Of a stretch of 64,000 bases of DNA, positions 54,763 through 62,792 are shown in pieces. The notes beneath the pieces were generated by a model. The model saw only the letters and a list, made by a program, of their open reading frames with translations. It was not told where the DNA came from and ran no database searches. The stretch covers positions 186,001 to 250,000 of the forward strand of contig NZ_JAHSTV010000001.1 in assembly GCF_019145235.1 (NCBI RefSeq). Direction: 5' to 3'. This DNA is from Pseudomonas farris. GTDB taxonomy: Bacteria; Pseudomonadota; Gammaproteobacteria; Pseudomonadales; Pseudomonadaceae. Each line of letters opens with the position of its first letter. Positions within the stretch are counted from its first letter, which is position 1. The position numbers and the translations under genes are program-made.

Positions 54763-55632
54763 ATGTCGCACTGGTTGAAACAGATCGGCGTCATCATCAC
54801 CCTCAGTCTCACCGTCGCCGCGTGCAGCCGCGTGGGCCTGGCTTACCGCAATCTCGACGTGATCATTCCCTGGACGCTCAGCGACTATCTGGAAATGAAC
54901 CACGAGCAAAAAGACTGGTTCAACGAGCGCCTCAAAGAACACCTAAGCTGGCACTGCACCACGCAATTGCCCGGTTACCTCGACTGGCTGGATCGTTTAC
55001 AGGCTATGGTCGAAGCCAACCAGATCACCGACGCCGCGCTGCAAACCCGCACCCAGGAAGCCAAACAGGCCATCGCCGAAACCGCCCGGCAAATCACCCC
55101 GTCGGCCATCGAGTTGTTGCAGGGCCTTGATGACAAGCAAGTCGCGGAAATGAACGATGCCTTCGCCAAGGACCAGCGCAAACGTCAGGAGGCCTACCTC
55201 AAACCGTCTCTGGAGCAACAGATCAGAGAGCGGAGCAAGCGCATGGAGAAACGCCTGAATGTCTGGCTCGGACCGCTAAGCCCGAGCCAACAGCAACGGG
55301 TAGTGGCCTGGTCGAATGCCTTGGGTGATCAGAACAAACAATGGATTGCCAACCGTGCCCATTGGCAGCAGCAATTCAGCGCAGCAGTTGCGCAACGGCA
55401 GAGCCCAGAATTCCCACAACAAATCGAGACACTTCTGGTGAATCGCGAGAGTTTGTGGACGCCCGCTTACCGCGAGGCCTTCGCCAACACCGAAGCCCAG
55501 GCTCGGGCGTTGCTGGTGGACGTGATGGCCGAGAGCACGCCGGTTCAGCGTGAACGGTTGCTGCAGAAGATTGAAGGCGTACGCAAGGATTTCACTGATT
55601 TGCAATGCCTGAAAGCGGCGCGGCAGGATTAA
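54763..55632 (+). CDS. DUF6279 family lipoprotein
   Basis: Lipoprotein of 289 aa: signal IGVIITLSLTVAACS with lipobox VAAC, then an almost fully helical domain with the family opening RVGLAYRNLDVIIPWTLSDYLEMNHEQK and WLGPLSPSQQQRVVAWS near residue 165. It may be anchored to either membrane; Ser at +2 favours the outer one. Function unknown. It follows the TorF gene by 77 bp. Confidence 0.87.
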   Translation: MSHWLKQIGVIITLSLTVAACSRVGLAYRNLDVIIPWTLSDYLEMNHEQKDWFNERLKEHLSWHCTTQLPGYLDWLDRLQAMVEANQITDAALQTRTQEAKQAIAETARQITPSAIELLQGLDDKQVAEMNDAFAKDQRKRQEAYLKPSLEQQIRERSKRMEKRLNVWLGPLSPSQQQRVVAWSNALGDQNKQWIANRAHWQQQFSAAVAQRQSPEFPQQIETLLVNRESLWTPAYREAFANTEAQARALLVDVMAESTPVQRERLLQKIEGVRKDFTDLQCLKAARQD

Positions 55633-55649
55633 GCGGACCACCACAATCC

Positions 55650-55740
55650 AATGTGGGAGCGGGCTTGCTCGCGAATGGATTTAACATTCAAAATCCATGT
55701 CGACTGTCACACCGCATTCGCGAGCAAGCCCGCTCCCACA
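55650..55740. repeat. REPIN (inverted REP pair)
   Basis: AATGTGGGAGCGGGCTTGCT and GCAAGCCCGCTCCCACA arms with a 35-40 bp spacer, 18 bp after the DUF6279 stop and just before a convergent gene end. Confidence 0.94.
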
Positions 55741-55757
55741 GGGGGTAAACGCGATCT

Positions 55758-56150
55758 TCAGGCAATCTGCGCCTTCGACGCCACCTCATCAAACGTCAAC
55801 TCTTCCAGCGCATCCTCCTGTTCATCCAGCACCTGCCGCGGATGTTCATTCCCCGGAATGCTGCTGTCGATCAGGCTCAATAAACTCGAGCCCCTAGGCG
55901 TCAAAATGTAGTTCTCGCCATTGCCACCCTGATCTTCTGGGCGAGGCTCGATATAGCCCCGTAGCAACAGTAACTTTTCGTACTCGCCAGCCACCGTTTT
56001 CAGGTGATCCAGATTCTCAAACGGCTCACCTTTCGACGCTTGCTCTACCGCATACTGCTCGGCATAGGGTCGTGGGGTGAAACTGTGGCCAGCGCCGTTC
56101 TGCACTTCATGCAGCAAGCGTTCAAGCAAATCCCAGTTATAAGTCGCCAT
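55758..56150 (-). CDS. winged-helix-like small protein, possible regulator
   Basis: A 130-aa soluble protein. MATYNWDLLERLLHEVQNG and KTVAGEYEKLLLLRGYIEPRPED with NYILTPRGSSLLSLI look like a winged helix of the DUF2513 kind (a helix, recognition helix and a wing ending in LTxxG). Acidic C-terminal tail. The ATG at 56150 matches the protein's natural start; upstream extension is not conserved-looking. It may be a transcription regulator. The call is moderate. Confidence 0.65.
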   Translation of the reverse strand: MATYNWDLLERLLHEVQNGAGHSFTPRPYAEQYAVEQASKGEPFENLDHLKTVAGEYEKLLLLRGYIEPRPEDQGGNGENYILTPRGSSLLSLIDSSIPGNEHPRQVLDEQEDALEELTFDEVASKAQIA

Positions 56151-56351
56151 CCTGATCAACCTCCAGAGCCCGTGAGTGAAATGGCCTTCATAGGTTGTGA
56201 CCGACAGGGAGGGCGGCCGTTCAGCCTGGTTATTTCGCCCTACCGACCGGCGGTATGTCGAATAGGGCACAGGCCAAACGACTAGGCTATGTAAGACGGT
56301 TTACCCCTCTGCACGGATCGACTTTCGCCAAAGCATGCAGGAGAAATCACC

Positions 56352-57086
56352 ATGAACATTCAGAATCATCCGGTCGTATCCCGGGAAGAATGGCTCGCCG
56401 CCCGCAAACAACACCTGACCCACGAAAAAGCCTTCACCAAGGAACGAGACAAACTCAGCGCCGAACGCCGCGCCCTGCCCTGGGTGAAAATCGACAAACC
56501 CTACCGCTTCCAGGGCCCCAACGGCGAACTGAGCCTGGCCGACCTGTTCGACGGTCGCAGCCAATTGATCATCTATCACTTCATGTTCGCCGCTGGCTGG
56601 GACGAAGGCTGCCCGGGTTGCTCGTTCCTGTCCGACCACATCGACGGCGCCAACCAACACCTGGCCCACCACGACGTGGCCGTGGTCGCGGTTTCCCACG
56701 CACCGTTTGCCGAGTTTCAATCCTTCAAACAGCGCATGGGCTGGAAATTCGACTGGGTGTCGTCCGAAGGCTGCGACTTCAACTACGACTTTGGCGTCTC
56801 GGCCAGAGCCGAAGACGTCGCCGCGGGAAAAGCTACCTACAACTACGAAAAAACTGACGGCGCCGAGGAAGAACTCCCAGGGCTCAGCGTGTTTTATCGC
56901 AATGAAGCGGGGGAGATTTTCCATACCTATTCAACTTATGCCCGAGGTTTGGACCTGCTGGTCGGCGCCTATAACTACCTCGACCTCACGCCTAAGGGCC
57001 GTAATGAAGAGGAGATCATGGATTGGGTGAGGCATCACGATCGGTATGAGGACAAGGCCTCAGCGGGCTGCTGCCATGGGGGATAG
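56352..57086 (+). CDS. DUF899 thioredoxin-fold protein
   Basis: A 244-aa protein of the DUF899 family (thioredoxin-like). The active-site-like motif is GWDEGCPGCSFLSDHIDG (CxxC), preceded by DGRSQLIIYHFMF and followed by VAVSHAPFAEFQSFKQRMGWKFDWVSS. The C-terminus ends in Cys-Cys-His (GCCHGG), a possible metal site. GGAG lies about 7 bases before the ATG. A redox role is expected from the fold; the substrate is unknown. Confidence 0.88.
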   Translation: MNIQNHPVVSREEWLAARKQHLTHEKAFTKERDKLSAERRALPWVKIDKPYRFQGPNGELSLADLFDGRSQLIIYHFMFAAGWDEGCPGCSFLSDHIDGANQHLAHHDVAVVAVSHAPFAEFQSFKQRMGWKFDWVSSEGCDFNYDFGVSARAEDVAAGKATYNYEKTDGAEEELPGLSVFYRNEAGEIFHTYSTYARGLDLLVGAYNYLDLTPKGRNEEEIMDWVRHHDRYEDKASAGCCHGG

Positions 57087-57109
57087 CGCTCAGAGCCCGG
57101 GTCGCGGCT

Positions 57110-57136
57110 TACGCGAGCAAGCCCGCTTGCATGTTT
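57110..57136. repeat. degenerate single REP
   Basis: TACGCGAGCAAGCCCGCTTGC ends with ATGT instead of TCCCACAT, so it is a single decayed REP arm between the DUF899 gene and the convergent MFS gene. Confidence 0.65.
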
Positions 57137-57161
57137 AGACTTGAAGGGAGGACTCATCCGT

Positions 57162-58319
57162 TCAATCCAGCACCTTCACCCCGACCGTCCTCCTGAACAG
57201 CGGCAGCGCAAACAACACAAACAGCGCAGCCGCAGCAGACAGCGCCAACGGCAGGCCGTGGGCGCTGGTTGTCATCGCCGCGCCGCTGACCAGCGGCCCG
57301 AGCAAACTGCCTACCCCCCATAAGAACCCGGCGCTGGCATTCGCCGTGACCAGGTCCGGGCCCTTGAACCCTTCGCCGATCAGAATGATCGCCAGGGTGT
57401 AGACCCCACCGGCGACGGCCCCGAGCAACACCAGGCTTGGCCAGAGCAAGAAGGGATAGTTCATCAGCCACGGCAGGCACACACCGATTGCCAGAGAAAG
57501 CACACCGCACCCCAGGTAGATTGTCGGCCTGGCGACTTTGTCCGAGAGCCAGCCCAACGGAAACTGGAAGGCCGCGTCACCGAGCAGGATCACCGTCACC
57601 ATGAGCGCAGCGAATTTGATGGCATAGCCGTGATCGGCGGCGAAAACCGGAAACATCGACAGAATCACACTATCAAAGAACGAGAAGAAGATGATGCCCA
57701 TGCACAGCGCCGGAGCCACTTGAATGAAGCCCAGCACCGAGAACGTCTTGCTTTCAGAGTGTCCGTGATAGCTCATCTGTTTGGGCAAGGTGAACCAGAT
57801 CATCCCTAGCGCCAAAAGATGCCCGGCAATCACCACACCGATCACCTGTGGCCCAGCGGTGCCGAACAGGGCCACCATCCCCGGCCCGAGCAGCTGGAAA
57901 ATCGTAAAGCAGGTGGTGTAGATCGCAACAACCCGCCCCCTGTGGGAGTCCTCGGCGATTTCATTCACCCAGGACTCCCCCAGAATAATGATGATTCCCG
58001 CGGCCAGCCCCATCACCAACCTGGCCAAGGCGAGGCTGTACAACGTCGAGGCAAAGACCTCGACGGCGGCAATACTCAGGGCCGACAGCGTGAAACACCC
58101 CAAATAAATATGTCGGCGGCTCAATCGCTGGCAGATCCAGTCCACCACAAAGGCCGACAGCATCATGCCGGCCGCCGGCAGTGCAGACATCACGCCGATG
58201 TGCACATTCGAAGCGCCCGCCTCGTACAAGCGCAGCGCGACCACTGGCACGGTCGAACCGATACTCAACCCGACAATGGAAACCCCGAGTATCAGCGCCG
58301 CCAACAATAATTTATTCAT
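57162..58319 (-). CDS. MFS transporter (YcaD/UMF-like) paired with the LysRS-ALDH fusion gene
   Basis: Twelve-helix major facilitator protein of 385 aa, from LLAALILGVSIVGLSIGSTVPVVALRLY to PLALSAAAALFVLFALPLF. It has the MFS loop motif DWICQRLSRRHIY and GESWVNEIAEDSHRGRVVAIY, typical of the YcaD/unknown-major-facilitator group. GAGGTG lies before the ATG, and only 48 bp separate it from the stop of the fusion gene upstream on the same strand, so the two form an operon. Export of the fusion enzyme's product, or self-protection, is the natural inference. Confidence 0.88.
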   Translation of the reverse strand: MNKLLLAALILGVSIVGLSIGSTVPVVALRLYEAGASNVHIGVMSALPAAGMMLSAFVVDWICQRLSRRHIYLGCFTLSALSIAAVEVFASTLYSLALARLVMGLAAGIIIILGESWVNEIAEDSHRGRVVAIYTTCFTIFQLLGPGMVALFGTAGPQVIGVVIAGHLLALGMIWFTLPKQMSYHGHSESKTFSVLGFIQVAPALCMGIIFFSFFDSVILSMFPVFAADHGYAIKFAALMVTVILLGDAAFQFPLGWLSDKVARPTIYLGCGVLSLAIGVCLPWLMNYPFLLWPSLVLLGAVAGGVYTLAIILIGEGFKGPDLVTANASAGFLWGVGSLLGPLVSGAAMTTSAHGLPLALSAAAALFVLFALPLFRRTVGVKVLD

Positions 58320-58367
58320 TAATCACACCTCAGGCTTACTGCCCGTCGATAGCCGCCCCACTCACGT

Positions 58368-61283
58368 TCAAACCGCAACGAGATGCTCGTGGATGTCCCG
58401 TTGAGGCAACGTCGGTTTGGCAATCCGCACACCGTTCACGTACAGGCAGGACGCCGCGACCCCATGCCCGCCGTAAGGGTTGTAACCCTTCTCCACGACA
58501 TGCAGATCGGTGTTATTCAGCACCGTGTCCACGTCATGTTTGCCGGACGCCACCAGGCCGTCGATGTAGCCACTGCTGCCAAACAACGACACGTACATGG
58601 AGTTGGGTGCATAGAGCGGATGTTCGAAATAGCCCGCCAACTCCGTGTCTTCGGCATAGGGTTGAACAAAGAACACCGGAGCAAAGAACTCTTTGTAGTT
58701 GCCGCCCAGCGACAATGGCCGCTCGAACACGGTCGGACGGATCAATCCGCTGATCGGATTGATCTCGCCCCCATAAGTGCAGTGTTCGCGATACTCCTTG
58801 AACATCTTCACCACTTTCAACGTGTGGTCAGGGTCGCTGTTAGGCCCGACGATGTTCTCTTTGCACGCGTAATCGCCCACATAGCCCTCGCACTTGACCA
58901 GCTCCTCGCGCAACCGACGGATGAACTCACCGTAGACCTGTCGATGCACCAGGATGCTATTGGGACCGGCACAATCCTGCCCCTGGTTGTACAACACCAC
59001 CCGCAGGGCACTTTCGATAGCGGTGTCGATCGATGCATCAGCGGACACCACCAATGGGTTATGACCTGCCCCGTTGAGAATGAACAAGGTGCGCTTGAGG
59101 TAGGACTTTCTGACCTTGGTCGCGTTTTCCGGTGTACCGGTAAAAATCACCACATCGGACATCGCCGCGGTCTGGCTGACGAACGTCTCTTTATCGGCAA
59201 AAGAGATATTCAGGTTCGGAAAGAAACGCTCCAGCTGCAACGACTCCAGCAACTTTTTATAGTGCGAGTGCATCGCCGTCGGAGGCCGAAGCCAGGCTGA
59301 GTCGGCCAGCAATGAAGGAATAATGCCAAAGCAAGTCGTGGCGTAGATCGGCTGATTGAGCGGCAGGTAACTGGTGACGCAATGCACCCTGCGTTCAAAG
59401 AACGGACTGTTGAGCTCCAGGCACTTCAGAAACTCGACACACCGCTCGATCTCATCCACCGCGACGTTGTAGCACTCGAACCCCGAAAGGCTCTCGGCGA
59501 TCGTCTCACTGTTGCTTCGAAGATGCTGTGCAAACGCCGCGGCACGGGCTTTTACCTCCTCGAAATCGATGGCCTCCAGCACTCGCCCGGCCTCCCGAGG
59601 CGGTTCGATCATAGCTATCGGGCGCGGAGCCTCGGAAGACTCGGTAGTGACTTGATTGACCTGCGCAACGCTCATGGTTTCACTTTCCCTGTAATGAACA
59701 GCCTGTTTGATTCGTGATTCGAGTTCCATACAAAAAGCCTGCACTCCCAGACGATTGATGTACCCGTCCAGTCGCGGCCCGCTCTCGTCGCCGAACAGGC
59801 AGGCATAAAGCATCCGATAAGCAGCGCTGTGACTGGAAACACCAACCTGATCGAAGACTTGCGTGATCTGTTCGCGAGCAACCGGTCTGCGGTGAACCGA
59901 CAGTTGTTTGAACTGCTCTGAAATCCGATACAGTACCGACTCCGCACGCTCGTTGAGCAACCGCGGCTGGAAACGCGGGGCAACCCGTTCCTGGAAATAG
60001 GTAAAGGCTTTCTGTACCACGTCGGTAAAGGCGTCATCCGCAAGGATGTCCTGCCGGGTTTTGTCGTGTTTGAGCAGGTAGTGGTAAGCCGCATCAATGT
60101 CACCTGGATGGCAGGCAGTGAAGATGTTCAGCATCCGCTGGTAGCTGGAGCAACGCTTGCCATGGGTCGGTGGGCGATGGAAATAACCGACGGGGTTGTC
60201 AGCGTCTCCCTCGACCATGCGCGCATGGTCGGCCCGATAATCGTCATAAGCCTTGATTGACACTTGAGGGTGGAAACGAGTGGTGCGATAAGGGTTGTTG
60301 AACATGAAATGCTGCAACGCCCCTTCGGGCATGTACTTGCTGACTTGTTCCAGAGAAAAACCGTTGCCTTTGCTTTTGGATATTTTCTTGCCGGCGATGT
60401 CGGTAAACAGCCCGTACTTCATCAGGATCGGTGCCCGCACATCCAGTACCTGGCAGATATCGCGTACCGTATTCGCCGAGTCAGTCAGGTCTTCGCCATG
60501 CATTTCAAAAGCAATATTGCGGTGAATCAGGCGCATTGCCCAATCGGCCTTCCATTGCAACTTGCAGTGACCGTCCAACACCGACGTGGTGATATCTTCG
60601 CCAATCGGCTCATCGGCGTAGTACTCCTGGGAGGTGATGCTGTACTCCTCGCCCGGTCGATTGATCAGTAGGTCTGGCGGAATCTGATAGACAATCTCCC
60701 CACGCTGCAGATCAACGTGCCGGACCACCAGATGCTCGATGACCCGCCCGGAAAAACGCGAAACAGGCATGAACATGCTGTAGCTCTTTCTGCGGGTAAT
60801 TCCCAGGCGTGAGGCTACAACCTGATTGATCGCCTCCATTCGAGAGAGAAACTGCTTGATGGTCGAGTTGTAGTAACCGGATCGATAGAGCGCACTGTTT
60901 TCAATCAACTGATAGTCCAGCGCATAGGGCATCAGCGCCTGATCAAGTCGAGCGTTAATGCCTGCCGACAGACTTCCCGCCTGTTCGAAAGGGTCGGGGA
61001 TATCGCACAACGGCAGCCCCAGACAATCTTGCAGGCGCTGCGGCTGAGGGAATGTTCCAGGTACTTTTCTCAGCGCGTCCAGATCGTCGGAAACAATAAA
61101 CAGCCGGGTTTCTTTGCTGGATATTTTTTCAAATGCTGTTTTGACGATGCTGACGCGCAACACCTCACACAACGTTCCGATATGGGGAAGCCCAGAGGGT
61201 CCGAAACCCGCGCCAAACGCGACGACCCCATTGTTATCGGCAGTTCTTTCCTGAATTTGCCGAGCAAGACTCTTCCACCACAT
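58368..61283 (-). CDS. class I lysyl-tRNA synthetase-like / aldehyde dehydrogenase-like fusion protein
   Basis: A 971-aa two-domain enzyme. Residues 1-530 match class I LysRS (LysK) over full length: GFGPSGLPHIG with HIGH-like PHIG at 33-36, FIVSDDLDALRKVPG, LQWKADWAMR, and KISKSKGN at 300-307, then the helical anticodon-side domain. A variable linker (531-575) leads to an aldehyde-dehydrogenase-fold domain: FTGT at 714-717 (NAD site), nucleophile Cys771 in NQGQDC, EFFAPV at 865-870 and PYGGHG at 936-941. The general-base Glu of ELGGK is Asn737 (NGAGH), as expected for an acyl reductase rather than a hydrolysing dehydrogenase. Pseudomonas normally uses class II LysRS. GGGAG precedes the ATG. 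Inferred role: amino-acid activation, then reduction to an amino aldehyde. Confidence 0.88.
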   Translation of the reverse strand: MWWKSLARQIQERTADNNGVVAFGAGFGPSGLPHIGTLCEVLRVSIVKTAFEKISSKETRLFIVSDDLDALRKVPGTFPQPQRLQDCLGLPLCDIPDPFEQAGSLSAGINARLDQALMPYALDYQLIENSALYRSGYYNSTIKQFLSRMEAINQVVASRLGITRRKSYSMFMPVSRFSGRVIEHLVVRHVDLQRGEIVYQIPPDLLINRPGEEYSITSQEYYADEPIGEDITTSVLDGHCKLQWKADWAMRLIHRNIAFEMHGEDLTDSANTVRDICQVLDVRAPILMKYGLFTDIAGKKISKSKGNGFSLEQVSKYMPEGALQHFMFNNPYRTTRFHPQVSIKAYDDYRADHARMVEGDADNPVGYFHRPPTHGKRCSSYQRMLNIFTACHPGDIDAAYHYLLKHDKTRQDILADDAFTDVVQKAFTYFQERVAPRFQPRLLNERAESVLYRISEQFKQLSVHRRPVAREQITQVFDQVGVSSHSAAYRMLYACLFGDESGPRLDGYINRLGVQAFCMELESRIKQAVHYRESETMSVAQVNQVTTESSEAPRPIAMIEPPREAGRVLEAIDFEEVKARAAAFAQHLRSNSETIAESLSGFECYNVAVDEIERCVEFLKCLELNSPFFERRVHCVTSYLPLNQPIYATTCFGIIPSLLADSAWLRPPTAMHSHYKKLLESLQLERFFPNLNISFADKETFVSQTAAMSDVVIFTGTPENATKVRKSYLKRTLFILNGAGHNPLVVSADASIDTAIESALRVVLYNQGQDCAGPNSILVHRQVYGEFIRRLREELVKCEGYVGDYACKENIVGPNSDPDHTLKVVKMFKEYREHCTYGGEINPISGLIRPTVFERPLSLGGNYKEFFAPVFFVQPYAEDTELAGYFEHPLYAPNSMYVSLFGSSGYIDGLVASGKHDVDTVLNNTDLHVVEKGYNPYGGHGVAASCLYVNGVRIAKPTLPQRDIHEHLVAV

Positions 61284-61945
61284 GCAGTGAACTCCCTGTT
61301 TGATGCATCAATAGACCCGCCCCACCCAAGAGGACGTCCCCGTTAAAAAAGGCTCAGGCAATCGCTGACTGACAGGGCAAAACGCCCGGCCCAATATCAG
61401 GAAGGCAATGGGTTCAATAACGACTTAGCGTTTTTGGAGGGGAGGAGAGAAAGTAAAAGCAAACAAAATGCTGCGACGACGGCTGTTCGCAACATGGCTA
61501 TCGAAAAGGGCGACGTCCGGGCGGACACGCACAATGAATCGATGTGAACTCAATACGGAAGGAAACATGGAAGTATCAATAACCAGATATTCGCAAACGC
61601 TTTTACCAACGCACTTGCAGTGTTCGATTACAGGCAGGCAACAAAACGGTCCGAACAACCTGTCGCCCACCAACCCTTGTAAAAATGAAGCGTCCTGATC
61701 TGGTACTGATCCGTGTCGTTATTGACTCAACCTTGAGAAACAACTGACACGACAAACGGAAATAGCCTACGTCAGCCGCTTATCGGAAATCAATCCCCAG
61801 GAGCGATCAAGCTCGTTCCCACAAGGTTCCGTCGTCCTCTGTAGATTGCATCCGCTGTAGATTGCATCCGCGCGCCTGACCGCCACCAGGAAAACGGCTA
61901 CAACAACCTTGGAATCAGGCGCCTTACACCGTTGGAACGAGGCTT
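61284..61945. other. noncoding region upstream of the fusion gene
   Basis: About 660 bp with no credible gene; open frames at 61425-61673 (minus) and 61468-61698 (plus) overlap each other and show no family features. It is richer in A/T than the flanks between about 61430 and 61760. The fusion-gene promoter must lie here on the minus strand. A short tandem repeat, TGTAGATTGCATCCGC, occurs twice at about 61840-61872. Confidence 0.45.
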
Positions 61946-62167
61946 ATGGTCCGCACCCAAGCCCCACTCGACTTCCTGCAAGCCATGGCCGACTACCGAA
62001 TCCGCACCGTCACCCAGGTGCTGGAAAACATAGCCTTTCGTGCCTAGATCGGTTGCGACACGGCGGTGCTGTCCGACTTTTCCAAACTGCTGGCCATACC
62101 GTTGCGGGATGGTTGTAATTTGATGGATGTGATTGGCAGGCGGTTGCGGGCGCAGGTTGTGGAGTGA
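61946..62167 (+). pseudogene. decayed gene fragment, possibly the 3' end of rfbA (glucose-1-phosphate thymidylyltransferase)
   Basis: One frame reads from ATG 61946 through an in-frame TAG at 62045 to TGA at 62165. The translation around the stop (LDFLQAMADYRIRTVTQVLENIAFRA, stop, then FSKLLAIPLRDG) resembles the C-terminal helices of RfbA-type nucleotidyltransferases (a Leu-Glu-x-Ile-Ala-Phe-Arg segment, then a LAxPLRxxG segment). Only about 70 codons remain. That it is a relic is fairly likely; the identity is tentative. Confidence 0.4.
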
Positions 62168-62176
62168 AATGAAAAC

Positions 62177-62196
62177 GGGCGACCTGTAGGTCGCCC
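62177..62196. terminator. hairpin, probable terminator
   Basis: GGGCGACC-TGTA-GGTCGCCC, a perfect 8-bp stem with AATTTAAA on the right and AAAA on the left, between the gene fragment and the convergent lipoprotein gene. Confidence 0.6.
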
Positions 62197-62231
62197 AATT
62201 TAAATAGTGAGTCCAACTAAACGAATGACGT

Positions 62232-62792
62232 TTACGCTCCTGGTAAGCTACTCACAGGAATGCGCTGCTGAGGCTGAGTAATGTCGTAAACATGCTGCTC
62301 GCAGCGATCACCAATAAACTGGAACTCCACCAGATAGACTCTACTTTTTTCCGGAGTAAAGGTGCTCTTGAGCGGACCGCAGCTATAAATATTCCCGGCT
62401 CTCCCATCCGTTGAATAACCCGATACCTGGAAGGGCTGATCGACATCAGCCTGTGCTTCCAACTGCGGGAATCGTTTCACCGTCGCACTATTGGCCACTT
62501 CGTTGAGTTTAGCGATCCAGCCGAACACCTTCTCACGACCCGAGTCCACCACCGTTCCAAGCACCTCCATGCGCTGGTCGGGATCTGCTGCGCGCCTGAT
62601 CGAAAACTCTACCGGGTGCGTATAACCGGAGGCTCTCATGATGACCTTGGCGTGCTGCGCATCCACCGTCACCGTGTTCTGACGAAGCTGGACGCCGTCT
62701 TTTAGAAAACTGGGTGAGGAGTCTCTGGTGTTGGAGTGACAGCCTGGTAATGCCAGAATCAGAGGCAGTAATAGTAGTGCGTATTGCTTCAT
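62232..62792 (-). CDS. putative lipoprotein of unknown function
   Basis: A 186-aa predicted lipoprotein: signal QYALLLLPLILALPGCHS with lipobox LPGC. The mature part is beta-rich (VDAQHAKVIMRASGYTHPVEFSIRRAADP; VYLVEFQFIGDRCEQHVYDI) with two Cys (SCGP, DRCEQ) able to form a disulfide. I do not recognise a family. It stands alone between the rfbA-like relic and an A/T-rich promoter region. Confidence 0.72.
   Translation of the reverse strand: MKQYALLLLPLILALPGCHSNTRDSSPSFLKDGVQLRQNTVTVDAQHAKVIMRASGYTHPVEFSIRRAADPDQRMEVLGTVVDSGREKVFGWIAKLNEVANSATVKRFPQLEAQADVDQPFQVSGYSTDGRAGNIYSCGPLKSTFTPEKSRVYLVEFQFIGDRCEQHVYDITQPQQRIPVSSLPGA

Noticed and set aside
58368..61283. The LysRS half as an ordinary housekeeping synthetase
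   Set aside because: It is fused in frame to an ALDH-fold domain and paired with an exporter, and Pseudomonas already uses a class II LysRS; a specialised role fits better.
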